A stretch of DNA of 64,000 nucleotides, from contig JAFLBJ010000001.1 in assembly GCA_017303415.1 (NCBI GenBank), positions 2,294,001-2,358,000 on the forward strand, in the 5' to 3' direction. Below the pieces are notes generated by a model. The model searched no databases and was not told the DNA's origin. It was given only the letters and a program-made list of their open reading frames with translations. The stretch is from Chitinophagales bacterium (lineage in GTDB: Bacteria; Bacteroidota; Bacteroidia; Chitinophagales; Chitinophagaceae). How positions within the stretch are numbered: the first letter of the stretch is position 1; every line of letters begins with the position of its first letter. Of the stretch, positions 17,805 through 26,335 are shown one piece after another. A program made the translations under genes and the position numbers.

Positions 17805-19268
17805 TCAGTTTCCTTTCTTGCCCCTTATTTTGTAGTTGGTGGAACGGCTTGATTTCTGCATGTACTTGACAGAATCGGCACTCATGGTTTCCACTTCCTT
17901 TAGCTGATTGGAATAGGATTCATTGACCGATTTCATTTTCTGGATCTCCACGGATTTACTGGCATAACCACTATTTACGATCAGGAATTCCTCGTTATCT
18001 TTTACCAGCTTTCTGGCCTGGTCATAGTTTCCTTTATCTGCTTCCAGCATGGCGATCTCCATTTTTTCGTTGGTTACAAAAAGTACGATCTGCTGCATGA
18101 CCGGTTCATTGAAATAGGTCAGGTACAGTTCGCGGTCGTTGGAGGGGTTTAGTCTGTTCCGGTTTTCCATGGTCATTCTTTCCCGGGTGCTGACATCGTC
18201 ATAAGAAAGCCGGCAGGTGAAATCCAGGGCTACATTGGCATAATCGTCGATGCTAAAGCGCATCAGGAAACCGCGGGTTTCTTCAGAAAAGAGATCCCGA
18301 AGTTGAATGACCAGTTCCTGGTTCACCTGTTCATATTTAAAGGCAAATGCTTTGTCCACTTTTATACCACGGGGTAAACGGATACGCAGTTCTGCATTTT
18401 GGGCCGCTACGCTCATCAGGCCATTTAACTCTTTTTCAAAGATCCCGGCCATGTTTTCGGGGTTATCAATGAAGTAATAGTTGCCGGAACCTGCTTCAGC
18501 CATATCGGTCATCAGCAGTTCATTGTAATCCAACCCTACCCCAAATGTGGAAACGGTAATACCGTCTCTGTCTTTGAATTCCTGCACTTTGCGGCGGATC
18601 TCGTACATAGATGTAAGTCCTACATTGGCCAGCCCATCACTGATCAGCAAGACCCGATTTACATAATTTTTCTTGTAGGTTTCTTTGACCTGGTGGTAAC
18701 CCATTTCGGTCCCTCCCCACAAATTGGTGGAGCCGCCCGTTTCGATCCGGTTAATCTTGGTGAGAATGGATTCTTTATCGAGTACACGGGTAGAGGATTG
18801 GAGTAATTTGACATTGTCATCGTACACCACAATGCTTACAAAGTCATCTTCCGACAATTTATGGATGATATCACGGGCTGCTTTTTTGGCGTAGGCCAGT
18901 TTATCTCCACTCATTGATCCGCTGCGATCGATCACAATGGAGAGGTTGAGCGGTGTCTTTGCCCCATTTTCATTGATGAATTTATCCAGTTTGGTTTCGA
19001 GGTAGAGGTATCCTGTTCGCTTGATGGTATCGATCTGATAATAATCATTATGCAGACCGGAACTAAAGTGGATCACTCCTTTTTGGGAGGTTATGATCTT
19101 CCCTTTATGGTCTTTAGCGATACCCAGGTCGGGTATGGTGGTATCTGCGGCGGAAGGGGGGAAATTTCGACCAATGGTCTTTTGTTTCTGCCGTATACTT
19201 CCAAAGCCAACGATAAAGCTGCCCAGCAGGACCAGCCCTGTAGAAAGGAAAAGGGATCTTTGCGTCAT
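17805..19268 (-). CDS. VWA domain protein (YfbK-like), membrane-anchored or secreted
   Basis: 487 residues. An N-terminal hydrophobic segment (about 5-24) acts as a signal or anchor. The von Willebrand factor A domain carries an intact metal-ion-dependent adhesion site: DRSGS from Asp114, the threonine in ETGGSTN and the LLISDG motif. The layout (short N-terminal region, VWA, C-terminal beta-rich region) resembles the YfbK/DUF3520 group, proteins of unknown role thought to bind protein partners in the envelope. It has its own transcription unit: terminators lie upstream (19370-19396) and downstream (17752-17785). Confidence 0.85.
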   Translation of the reverse strand: MTQRSLFLSTGLVLLGSFIVGFGSIRQKQKTIGRNFPPSAADTTIPDLGIAKDHKGKIITSQKGVIHFSSGLHNDYYQIDTIKRTGYLYLETKLDKFINENGAKTPLNLSIVIDRSGSMSGDKLAYAKKAARDIIHKLSEDDFVSIVVYDDNVKLLQSSTRVLDKESILTKINRIETGGSTNLWGGTEMGYHQVKETYKKNYVNRVLLISDGLANVGLTSMYEIRRKVQEFKDRDGITVSTFGVGLDYNELLMTDMAEAGSGNYYFIDNPENMAGIFEKELNGLMSVAAQNAELRIRLPRGIKVDKAFAFKYEQVNQELVIQLRDLFSEETRGFLMRFSIDDYANVALDFTCRLSYDDVSTRERMTMENRNRLNPSNDRELYLTYFNEPVMQQIVLFVTNEKMEIAMLEADKGNYDQARKLVKDNEEFLIVNSGYASKSVEIQKMKSVNESYSNQLKEVETMSADSVKYMQKSSRSTNYKIRGKKGN

Positions 19269-19369
19269 GGTTGATAGGTTTTTATACCGGATGCAACCAC
19301 ACCCCTCTTTGCATATCGCTTCCCCTGAATTTTTTTAACCAGAGAAGTGCTTTAACGCTTTACTAACAA

Positions 19370-19396
19370 AAACGTCCCGCTGTTGGCGGGACGTTT
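19370..19396 (-). terminator. Terminator of the 68-residue protein gene
   Basis: AAACGTCCCGC (19370-19380) and GCGGGACGTTT (19386-19396) are perfect 11-bp arms with a 5-base loop; on the minus strand the hairpin is followed by a T-tract (TTTTTGTT). It is ten bases from the stop of the 68-residue gene. Confidence 0.88.
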
Positions 19397-19405
19397 GTCT
19401 TAAAA

Positions 19406-19612
19406 TTAGTTCAGGTTCCATTTGCGGATCATCGCGCTGGCCGAACGGGCTTTGCGGTGACGATTCCACATTTCTGCGGCCGTGAAACTTCTTTTTTTGT
19501 GGTTTACGTTGGCTTCAATTTCATTCGCCAATGTTTCCTTTACTTCTTGTGCCAGTTGTTGTTTGGTTTCTTCGTTCAACTGCACAGTTGATTGCATGAC
19601 AATGCTCTTCAT
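19406..19612 (-). CDS. Small basic hypothetical protein (68 residues)
   Basis: Sequence has an acidic, helical N-terminal half (about 10-38, LNEETKQQLAQEVKETL) and a basic C-terminal half with FTAAEMWNRHRKARS. The FTAAEMWN/RHRK pattern recalls short proteins seen in other Bacteroidota, but I cannot name a function. Unusually for this window there is a GGAG element seven bases before the ATG at 19612; Met6 is an alternative start. It is preceded by a textbook promoter and a 145-base leader containing a terminator-like hairpin, and followed by a strong terminator, which suggests a regulated, possibly abundant product. Confidence 0.7.
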   Translation of the reverse strand: MKSIVMQSTVQLNEETKQQLAQEVKETLANEIEANVNHKKRSFTAAEMWNRHRKARSASAMIRKWNLN

Positions 19613-19666
19613 AAAAACTCCTTTTTTTGATCTGTCGTTAATTAATCGTCTGAGCGAAACGGAAGT

Positions 19667-19755
19667 AAAAAAACCAGGGGCAAGCTGTGTAGGACTGGTT
19701 TAGGTTACGGTTCTGCGTTCTTCTTGAAGTTGATATCTAACTTGCTCAGCTTATT
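19667..19755 (-). ncRNA. Candidate leader RNA / attenuator upstream of the 68-residue gene
   Basis: Transcription from the promoter at 19762-19793 would start near 19755. About 55 bases downstream the RNA can form AAACCAG/CTGGTTT (19695-19701 with 19671-19677, loop 17) followed by a run of U, which is a terminator layout. The RNA could end as an 85-90 nt product or read into the 68-residue gene. A 14-codon stretch (SKLDINFKK) is open in the leader, but has no ATG, GTG or TTG start. Confidence 0.35.
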
Positions 19756-19761
19756 GCGCTG

Positions 19762-19793
19762 CAAATATACGACACCTGGGTTGTTTTTGCAAA
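19762..19793 (-). promoter_or_regulatory. Strong promoter upstream of the 68-residue gene
   Basis: Minus strand TTTG (19790-19793), 20 bases, TATATTTG (19762-19769). Both boxes match the Bacteroidota consensus without mismatch, the best match I found in the window. Confidence 0.8.
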
Positions 19794-19842
19794 TGATGAG
19801 GCAATGAAAATGTTAAGAACCTGTAAAAATGGGTTAAAAAAT

Positions 19843-19873
19843 AAAAGCCAACAGCTATAAGCTATTGGCTTTT
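19843..19873 (-). terminator. Terminator of dnaK, with heptad structure
   Basis: AAAAGCCAA (19843-19851) pairs with TTGGCTTTT (19865-19873); AGCT/AGCT continues the stem after one mismatch, loop ATA. On the minus strand a T-tract follows. The middle reads AACAGCT, ATAAGCT, ATTGGCT in 7-base phase, the same heptads seen at 33180-33207. Confidence 0.85.
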
Positions 19874-19893
19874 AAGATTTAATCACGTGTGTT

Positions 19894-21801
19894 TTATTTT
19901 ACTTCTTCAAATTCGGCGTCTGTTACATTTTCACCGGCGGTATTTCCGCCTGCCTGTTGTTGTTCTCCTCCGGCATTGGCACCAGGTTGTGCGCCTGCCT
20001 GCTGCGCTTTGTAAAGTTCTTCGCTGGCGGCAGTCCAGGCGGTGTTCAATTCATTGGTGGCAGTTTCAATTGCACCAAGATCTTGCGCCTTATGGGCATC
20101 GCGGAGTTTAGCGGCGGCGGTTTCAATGGCGCCTTTCTTATCTGCAGGGATCTTATCGCCGTATTCTTTGAGTTGTTTTTCGGTAGAGAATACCAGGGCA
20201 TCAGCGGCATTCAGTTTTTCCACCCTTTCTTTTTCGGCTTTGTCTGTGGCTTCATTGGCTCTTGCTTCGGCTTTCATCTTCTCGATCTCTTCTTTGGTCA
20301 AACCACTACCTGCTTCGATGCGGATCTTTTGTTCTTTGCCGGTTCCTTTGTCTTTTGCAGTTACATGCAGAATACCATTGGCATCAATATCAAAGATCAC
20401 TTCGATCTGCGGAACTCCTCTTGGAGCCGGTGGGATGCCATCGAGATTGAATATACCCAGGCTTTTATTGTCTTTGGCCATACCTCTTTCTCCTTGAATC
20501 ACGTGGATCTGTACGCCTGGTTGGTTATCTGAGGCGGTAGAGAATACTTCTGATTTTTTAGTCGGGATGGTGGTGTTGGATGGAATGAGCGGGGTCATTA
20601 CTCCACCCAGTGTTTCGATACCCAGGCTCAGCGGGGTGACATCGAGCAATAACACATCTTTTACCTCACCTGTTAAAACGGCACCTTGAATAGCGGCCCC
20701 TACGGCTACCACTTCATCGGGGTTAACCCCTCTGTTGGGTTTCTTGCCAAAGAATTTTTCAACGATCTCCTGCACCTTGGGGATACGGGTGGAACCACCA
20801 ACCAGAATAACTTCGTCGATCTGGGAGGCATTCAATCCGGCATCTTTCAGGGCTGCTTCGCAGGGTTTCAGGCAACGTTCAAATAAATTATCCGCTAACT
20901 GTTCGAATTTGCTGCGACTCAGTTTTTTGACGAGGTGTTTAGGTACTCCGTCGATGGCGGTGATATAGGGCAGGTTGATCTCTGTTTCCGAAGAGGAACT
21001 GAGTTCAACTTTTGCTTTTTCTGATGCTTCTTTCAGGCGCTGGAGGGCCATGGGGTCTTTGCGCAGGTCGACTGCTTCTTCTTTTTTGAATTCATCGGCC
21101 AGCCAGTCCATGACTACTTTGTCAAAATCGTCACCTCCCAGGTGGGTATCACCGTTGGTGGATTTTACCTCAAATACTCCGTCGCCCAATTCTAGTACGG
21201 AAATATCAAAAGTACCTCCTCCCAGGTCGAACACGGCCACATAATGGTCTTTTCCGCCTTTATCCAGGCCATAGGCCAGGGCGGCAGCTGTAGGCTCGTT
21301 TACAATACGGCGCACATTCAGACCGGCGATCTCACCCGCCTCTTTGGTGGCCTGGCGCTGGGCATCATTAAAGTAAGCCGGAACCGTGATAACGGCTTCG
21401 GTCACTTCCTGGCCCAGGTAGTCTTCAGCGGTTTTCTTCATTTTTTGAAGCACCATGGCGCTGATTTCCTGTGGCGTGTACAATCTGCCATCTATGTCAA
21501 TACGAACGGTATTATTGTCACCTTTTGCCACTTTATAGCTCCAATGGCTGATCTCCTCTGTCACCTCATCAAAGCGGCGACCCATGAAGCGTTTAACGCT
21601 CATGATGGTGTTTTGGGGGTTGGTGATAGCCTGGCGTTTGGCCGGGTCACCCACTTTACGCTCCCCATTCTTCAGGAAGGCCACGACGGAGGGAGTGGTA
21701 CGGCGTCCTTCTTCATTGGCGATCACTACCGGCTCATTGCCTTCCATAACGGCAACGCAACTGTTTGTTGTTCCCAGGTCTATTCCAATAATCTTTCCCA
21801 T
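19894..21801 (-). CDS. dnaK: Hsp70 chaperone DnaK
   Basis: 635 residues beginning [18 protein letters not shown], the phosphate-1 loop of the actin-like ATPase domain. Other landmarks: [10 protein letters not shown], the [10 protein letters not shown] loop, the linker [15 protein letters not shown], a substrate-binding beta domain, a helical lid and the C-terminal DAEFEEVK. The tail before it is Gln/Gly/Ala-rich as in other DnaK proteins. It folds nascent and stress-damaged proteins in the cytosol with DnaJ and GrpE, neither of which is in this window. A candidate promoter with a short leader lies upstream and a hairpin terminator downstream; monocistronic. Confidence 0.98.
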   Translation of the reverse strand: MGKIIGIDLGTTNSCVAVMEGNEPVVIANEEGRRTTPSVVAFLKNGERKVGDPAKRQAITNPQNTIMSVKRFMGRRFDEVTEEISHWSYKVAKGDNNTVRIDIDGRLYTPQEISAMVLQKMKKTAEDYLGQEVTEAVITVPAYFNDAQRQATKEAGEIAGLNVRRIVNEPTAAALAYGLDKGGKDHYVAVFDLGGGTFDISVLELGDGVFEVKSTNGDTHLGGDDFDKVVMDWLADEFKKEEAVDLRKDPMALQRLKEASEKAKVELSSSSETEINLPYITAIDGVPKHLVKKLSRSKFEQLADNLFERCLKPCEAALKDAGLNASQIDEVILVGGSTRIPKVQEIVEKFFGKKPNRGVNPDEVVAVGAAIQGAVLTGEVKDVLLLDVTPLSLGIETLGGVMTPLIPSNTTIPTKKSEVFSTASDNQPGVQIHVIQGERGMAKDNKSLGIFNLDGIPPAPRGVPQIEVIFDIDANGILHVTAKDKGTGKEQKIRIEAGSGLTKEEIEKMKAEARANEATDKAEKERVEKLNAADALVFSTEKQLKEYGDKIPADKKGAIETAAAKLRDAHKAQDLGAIETATNELNTAWTAASEELYKAQQAGAQPGANAGGEQQQAGGNTAGENVTDAEFEEVK

Positions 21802-21834
21802 ATAGTTCTTCTTTTATGATTCAATTTAACTTCT

Positions 21835-21866
21835 CAATGATAGTGCCACGGGCCGGGAAGGTGAAA
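21835..21866 (-). promoter_or_regulatory. Candidate dnaK promoter
   Basis: Minus strand TTTC (21863-21866), 20 bases, TATCATTG (21835-21842); each box is one mismatch from TTTG / TAnnTTTG. The start of dnaK is 33 bases downstream. No CIRCE-like inverted repeat is seen. Confidence 0.45.
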
Positions 21867-21899
21867 AAATGTCATATCTTCATTACCCAATCGACGGAT

Positions 21900-22370
21900 A
21901 TGGAATGGTTATGGATCATCCTTGGCATCTTACTGATTCTTACGGGTATAGCCGGTAGCCTGCTCCCCCTTCTTCCCGGACCACCCATTGCATTTGCGGG
22001 GCTTTTGGTCCAGCAATTCCGCGATCCTGACCCTTTTTCCACCCGATTTTTGGTGATATGGGCTGTGGTGGTGGTTATCACCCTGGTACTGGATTATGTG
22101 ATCCCGATCTGGGGAACCAAAAAATTTGGCGGCAGTTCATATGGGGTCTGGGGCTGCACCCTCGGGTTTTTGGCCGCATTCTGGATTGGACCCTGGGGAG
22201 TTATCATTGGACCTTTTGCCGGGGCCTTTATCGGGGAAATGATCGCTAAAAATGACTCCAAGCATGCTCTCAGGGCAGCCTGGGGTTCATTTGTTGGGTT
22301 CCTGTTTGGTTCCCTTTTGAAATTGGTGGCCTGTTTTGTGATGTTGTACTATTTGCTGGTTAGCTTGTAG
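21900..22370 (+). CDS. DUF456 family membrane protein
   Basis: 156 residues starting MEWLWIILGILL. Glycine-rich hydrophobic segments (about 3-40, 50-70, 82-118 and 128-155) with the LLPLLPGPPIAFAGLL motif and the GPFAGAFIGE repeat are typical of DUF456, a family of small inner-membrane proteins of unknown role. A longer frame reaching back to 21816 would put 28 polar residues in front of the first helix and run into the dnaK promoter region, so the start at 21900 is preferred. It lies in tandem with the DUF4403 gene. Confidence 0.85.
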   Translation: MEWLWIILGILLILTGIAGSLLPLLPGPPIAFAGLLVQQFRDPDPFSTRFLVIWAVVVVITLVLDYVIPIWGTKKFGGSSYGVWGCTLGFLAAFWIGPWGVIIGPFAGAFIGEMIAKNDSKHALRAAWGSFVGFLFGSLLKLVACFVMLYYLLVSL

Positions 22371-22403
22371 AAAGAGCTTTTAGTGATTGGCTAATAGTTC
22401 TTC

Positions 22404-22431
22404 ATAATTTATAATCAATAATCAATAATTT
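22404..22431. repeat. AT-rich heptad array before the DUF4403 gene
   Basis: Four phased heptads ATAATTT, ATAATCA, ATAATCA, ATAATTT end four bases before the GTG start of the DUF4403 gene and lie 33 bases after the DUF456 stop. The two outer units are identical. Each contains TAA. Confidence 0.55.
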
Positions 22432-22435
22432 TTCA

Positions 22436-23863
22436 GTGAACCCGATACGCACCCTACTCTTACTTCTTTCCTTGTTCATACTGGCCACTACCCATGCGCA
22501 AAAGATTATTCCGGATAAACCGCTTTTGTCGCAAACGGATTTCAAATTGGATTCCTTACCCTACTCCGAGATCAATTTACCCATTCAGATCGACCTGAAA
22601 CCCATTTACCTGATGGCCGAAAAGAATGTGGATACCCTCTTTTCCTCCCCCAACTGGCCGGATGGCTGGGTGGAAAGTGGTTGTGATACCCGATATAAAT
22701 ACCAGTTTCGGCGGGGGCCCCTTCGGTTAAAAGGGAGCAGCAACCAGCTTGACCTTGATTTTACAGGATACTATAAAATTATTGGGTCTACACGTCTTTG
22801 TGTTGGTGGGGCGGTTCTTTCACCCTGGACCAGTCCCTGTAGATGTGGATTTGCCGAAGGTGACCGTCGGGTGGAAGTAGGCTTTACAAGTAAATTGGCC
22901 ATCCAGTCCAATTATAAATTACTTAATTCAGTGATCCGGAAGGAACCTGTAGCCGTGGATAAATGCACGGTTTGTTTTTGGGGTCAGGATATCACCGACC
23001 AGGTCATGAAGGGAATGGCGAGTGAACTTGATCTTTCCAAGAAAGCCATCACCGATTCATTTGGAGTGGTTGACCTTAAACCACAGGTACAGCAGTTTTG
23101 GAACCAGCTATCAGCCTCCTATAACCTGAACGGATTAGGGTGGTTAAAAATGAACCCCCAATCCCTGCGGCTGAACCGGTTTGTGATCCGTAATGATTCG
23201 TTGAACCTGGCGCTTGGATTGGTTGCCCGGCCGGTTATCTCTTTTGAAAAACCGGAAGACCTGCCTACCCTGGTACCCAACCTTTCTGCAGCTTCAGTAA
23301 AAGGCGGATTTAATATCTTCCTGGATGCGGTGCTAAATTATGACTCCCTTAGTCAGTTGCTCAATCAACAGATGATCGGGAAGACCTTTGATCTCAATAA
23401 AGGGTTGATCAAAAAAAAGATCACCATTAAAGAGTCCAGGATCTATGGAATCGGAAATGAAAAGGTCATCATCAAGGTTACTTTTAGTGGATCCAACTCA
23501 GGAACCGTGTATTTAACCGGTAAGCCATTTTTTGATTCGGCCAGTCGTAAACTCGCCATCAGCGAGGTGGATTTTGACATCAAGACGCGGGCATTCTTAC
23601 TCAAAAGCGCGGAATGGTTGTTTAGTAAAAAGATCATTCAATCCATTGAAGAGAATTCACGGTTTGACCTGGGTAGCTATATCGATTCGGCTATGGCAAT
23701 GGCTAATCAGCAGATCAACCGTGAATGGGTAAAGGGTATTTCCAGTTATGGGCAATTGGACAGACTGACGATGGTAGGAATCTATCCGTTGTCCGATAAA
23801 TTGGTGATCCGCAGTAACCTGGGTGGACAACTGGCCGTGAAAGTAGGGACTATTGAGTTTTAG
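22436..23863 (+). CDS. DUF4403 family secreted protein
   Basis: 475 residues from a GTG start; signal peptide ending THAQ. The segment YSEINLPIQIDLKPI near residue 50 and the repeated GxNIFLDAxL/LAISEVDFDI strands fit DUF4403, a family of long beta-rich envelope proteins without known activity; two similar lipid-binding-like halves are usual. A pair of cysteines (SGCDTRYKY and the CRCGF segment) may form disulfides. The 3' end overlaps the convergent GtrA gene by 14 bases, so the two transcripts must overlap. Confidence 0.8.
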   Translation: MNPIRTLLLLLSLFILATTHAQKIIPDKPLLSQTDFKLDSLPYSEINLPIQIDLKPIYLMAEKNVDTLFSSPNWPDGWVESGCDTRYKYQFRRGPLRLKGSSNQLDLDFTGYYKIIGSTRLCVGGAVLSPWTSPCRCGFAEGDRRVEVGFTSKLAIQSNYKLLNSVIRKEPVAVDKCTVCFWGQDITDQVMKGMASELDLSKKAITDSFGVVDLKPQVQQFWNQLSASYNLNGLGWLKMNPQSLRLNRFVIRNDSLNLALGLVARPVISFEKPEDLPTLVPNLSAASVKGGFNIFLDAVLNYDSLSQLLNQQMIGKTFDLNKGLIKKKITIKESRIYGIGNEKVIIKVTFSGSNSGTVYLTGKPFFDSASRKLAISEVDFDIKTRAFLLKSAEWLFSKKIIQSIEENSRFDLGSYIDSAMAMANQQINREWVKGISSYGQLDRLTMVGIYPLSDKLVIRSNLGGQLAVKVGTIEF

Positions 23864-24362
23864 CCTCGACCTTATTGACCCGAAACGTAAAGAATCGTTG
23901 TATCACATAGCTGGTCAGAATCACTACTATGGTGGTGATGACCTGGGAAAGCATGACAAAGATGTGTAGCTTTTCCACCAGGAATTTCAACATAATATAG
24001 TTCAGGGTAAGGGTAAAAAGGAAAGAAAAAAGATATCTGAACAATTGGCTTCTGCCCCGAACATTGGAGTCGCTAAAGACCACATATTTCATCAGAAAAA
24101 AACCAACGGGAAAACTGACACAGAAAGAAAAGAAAAGAGCAGCCGTATAGGCGGTAAAAGCATAAAAACCCAGATCGAGCATTTGCTCACGTAGAATGAA
24201 TTTGAAGAAGACATAATACACTAACAAACCAAGTACAGTATTCCCTCCCCCACAGGCGGCATATCGAAAGGTTTGAATATCCATCCATCTCCTAAAAGGC
24301 GGATAAAAAAAATCGATCACGGGGATCAATAGTTCACGAGCGGAATGGATGTGCCGGTGCAT
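23850..24362 (-). CDS. GtrA family membrane protein
   Basis: 170 residues with four hydrophobic helices (about 40-58, 67-95, 107-125, 135-160), the GtrA/DPMS layout, including FRYAACGGGNTVLGLLVYY. GtrA-like proteins are proposed flippases or partners for lipid-linked sugars such as undecaprenyl-phosphate glucose. The glycosyltransferase usually found beside it is absent here, so the substrate is unknown. Divergent from argS across a 179-base region that is largely mirrored heptad repeats. Confidence 0.85.
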   Translation of the reverse strand: MHRHIHSARELLIPVIDFFYPPFRRWMDIQTFRYAACGGGNTVLGLLVYYVFFKFILREQMLDLGFYAFTAYTAALFFSFCVSFPVGFFLMKYVVFSDSNVRGRSQLFRYLFSFLFTLTLNYIMLKFLVEKLHIFVMLSQVITTIVVILTSYVIQRFFTFRVNKVEAKTQ

Positions 24363-24373
24363 TGGGCAAAAAT

Positions 24374-24394
24374 AATCAAGAATTAAGAATTAAG
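24374..24394. repeat. Three AT-rich heptads upstream of the GtrA gene
   Basis: AATCAAG, AATTAAG, AATTAAG in phase (24374-24394), 12 bases from the GtrA start. Adjoins the larger palindromic array at 24414. Confidence 0.45.
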
Positions 24395-24413
24395 GAAGAA
24401 ACGAAGGATTTTG

Positions 24414-24504
24414 GTCGTAAGACGTGAGTCGTGAACCGTGAGACGTTGGCCAAAACTCACGTCTCACGATTCACGACTCTCGTCTCATGCCTCACTATTC
24501 ACTT
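24414..24504. repeat. Thirteen phased heptads forming an imperfect palindrome
   Basis: The left arm reads GTCGTAA, GACGTGA, GTCGTGA, ACCGTGA, GACGTTG; the spacer is GCCAAAA; the right arm reads CTCACGT, CTCACGA, TTCACGA, CTCTCGT, CTCATGC, CTCACTA, TTCACTT. The arms are reverse complements at about 25 of 29 positions around the spacer, and variants are mirrored (GTCGTGA on the left faces TTCACGA/CTC on the right). It lies between the divergent starts of gtrA and argS. Confidence 0.8.
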
Positions 24505-24541
24505 AAAAACATTGCTTATTTTCGCAAAAAAACTGGCTTTC

Positions 24542-26320
24542 ATGGCTTTAGTTCATCAAATAAGAAAAATTTGTGCCGCGACGATTGGGGATCTGTATGG
24601 TATACAGGTAAAGGAATCCGAGGTTGCTATCAATGAAACCAAGCCAGAATTTGACGGGGATTATACCCTGGTATTATTTGGATTTGTCAAATCACTGAAA
24701 AAATCTCCTGAGCAATTAGGTAATGAAATAGGCCAGGCATTGCTGGAAAAGAATAGTGAATTGTTTTCCTCCTTTCAATTAATTAAAGGATTCTTGAACC
24801 TGTCCGTAAGAGACAATTTCTGGATACAGTCTCTTGAGTCAAACTATGGGGTGGCAGATTTTGGCAGCAAGTCCTCCCTGGGCCGCCGGATCATGGTGGA
24901 ATATTCTTCGCCCAATACCAACAAGCCCTTACATCTTGGCCATCTGCGAAATAATTTCCTGGGTTGGAGCATTGCTGAGATCTATAAGGCCACTGGGTTT
25001 ACCACTTTTAAAACCTGTATTTCCAATGACCGGGGTATTCATATTTGCAAGAGCATGGTGGCCTGGCAATTGTTTGCCAATGGGGCTACCCCTGCCAGTA
25101 CCGGCACCAAAGGAGATCATTTTGTAGGTGATTATTATGTCCGTTTTGGACATGAACACAAGCAACAAGTTGCCGAACTGATCGAAAAAGGGTTGACCAA
25201 AGAAGAAGCAGAAAAGCAGGCGCCGATCATGCAGGCCGCTCAGCAAATGCTGGTGGATTGGGAAGCAGGAAAACCCGATGTAGTTGCGCTATGGAAAGAA
25301 ATGAACAGTTGGGTATATTGGGGATTTGATGTGACCTATAAACGGATTGGTTCAGATTTTGACAAAACCTATTTTGAAAGTGACACCTATCTGCTGGGAA
25401 AGAAAGCAGTGGAAGACGGACTCGCCAAAGGTGTATTTTATAAAAAAGAAGACGGCAGTGTCTGGATCGACCTGACTGCCGACGGGTTGGATGAAAAAGT
25501 GGTTCAGCGCCGGGATGGAACTGCGGTTTATATCACCCAGGATATTGGGTTGGCGGAACAGAAGCAGGCCGAGTTTGATTGTGAGCAAAGTATCTATGTG
25601 GTGGGTGACGAACAGAATTACCATTTTAAAGTCCTGAAACTTATTTGTGAAAAATTGGGAATACCTGGAGCGGCCGGTATCTACCATTTAAGTTATGGTA
25701 TGGTAGAACTTCCGTCGGGCCGGATGAAGACACGCGAAGGCACCGTAGTGGATGCGGATGATATTGTTGATGAAATGGTAAAGGTGGCCAGGGCCAAAAC
25801 AGAGGAGTTGGGCAAGGTGAAGGATTTTACACCCGAGGAGTTGGACTCTTTGCATGAAATGATCGGTCTGGGGGCGCTTAAATTTTTTATACTCCGTGTT
25901 GACCCGAAGAAGCGAATGATCTTTAACCCGGAAGAATCCATCGATTTTCATGGGTTTACCGGGCCTTTTGTACAATACACCCATGCCCGGATACGATCCA
26001 TGTTGCGCAAAGCACCCATAAATAAAAGCGTTCCAACGGGTGAAGGTGAACTTTTCAAATTAGAGCGTGAATTAATCCGCAAACTGGAGCAATATCCGGT
26101 GATCCTGGATCAGGCTGCCCTGGAACATAACCCTTCCCTATTGGCTATTTATGCGTTTGAAGTGGCCAAACAATTCAATACATTTTACACCGAACATTCC
26201 GTATTGAATGCAGAGACGGATGAGAAAAAGCAATTGCGTTTGAAAATTTGTGCGTTGACGGCAGAGGTGATCAAGAATTCAATGGGGCTGTTGGGGATTG
26301 GCGTGCCGGAAAGGATGTAA
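24542..26320 (+). CDS. argS: Arginyl-tRNA synthetase
   Basis: 592 residues from the ATG at 24542. Class I synthetase: HIGH-type motif HLGH within NKPLHLGHLRN, the anticodon-binding C-terminal DALR domain (about 470-592) and RMKTREG, the KMSKS equivalent in arginyl-tRNA synthetases. The N-terminal 110 residues form the tRNA D-loop-binding Add-1 domain. The reading frame stays open upstream to 24431, but that stretch is heptad repeat translated by chance and is not part of the protein. Divergent from gtrA; convergent with the TPR protein gene with 15 bases between stops. Confidence 0.96.
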   Translation: MALVHQIRKICAATIGDLYGIQVKESEVAINETKPEFDGDYTLVLFGFVKSLKKSPEQLGNEIGQALLEKNSELFSSFQLIKGFLNLSVRDNFWIQSLESNYGVADFGSKSSLGRRIMVEYSSPNTNKPLHLGHLRNNFLGWSIAEIYKATGFTTFKTCISNDRGIHICKSMVAWQLFANGATPASTGTKGDHFVGDYYVRFGHEHKQQVAELIEKGLTKEEAEKQAPIMQAAQQMLVDWEAGKPDVVALWKEMNSWVYWGFDVTYKRIGSDFDKTYFESDTYLLGKKAVEDGLAKGVFYKKEDGSVWIDLTADGLDEKVVQRRDGTAVYITQDIGLAEQKQAEFDCEQSIYVVGDEQNYHFKVLKLICEKLGIPGAAGIYHLSYGMVELPSGRMKTREGTVVDADDIVDEMVKVARAKTEELGKVKDFTPEELDSLHEMIGLGALKFFILRVDPKKRMIFNPEESIDFHGFTGPFVQYTHARIRSMLRKAPINKSVPTGEGELFKLERELIRKLEQYPVILDQAALEHNPSLLAIYAFEVAKQFNTFYTEHSVLNAETDEKKQLRLKICALTAEVIKNSMGLLGIGVPERM

Positions 26321-26335
26321 TTATTTTAATGGCAT

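Noticed and set aside
19708-19749. 14-codon leader peptide gene upstream of the 68-residue gene
   Set aside because: The stretch is open but has no ATG, GTG or TTG start, and no amino-acid run suggesting attenuation by translation.
19957-21819. Long antisense open frames across dnaK (up to 191 codons)
   Set aside because: They mirror the codon bias of dnaK, have no recognisable domains and no promoter; shadows of the real gene.
24431-24541. N-terminal extension of argS
   Set aside because: The extra residues are translated heptad repeats from the right arm, which happens to lack stops on the plus strand; family homology begins at the ATG at 24542.
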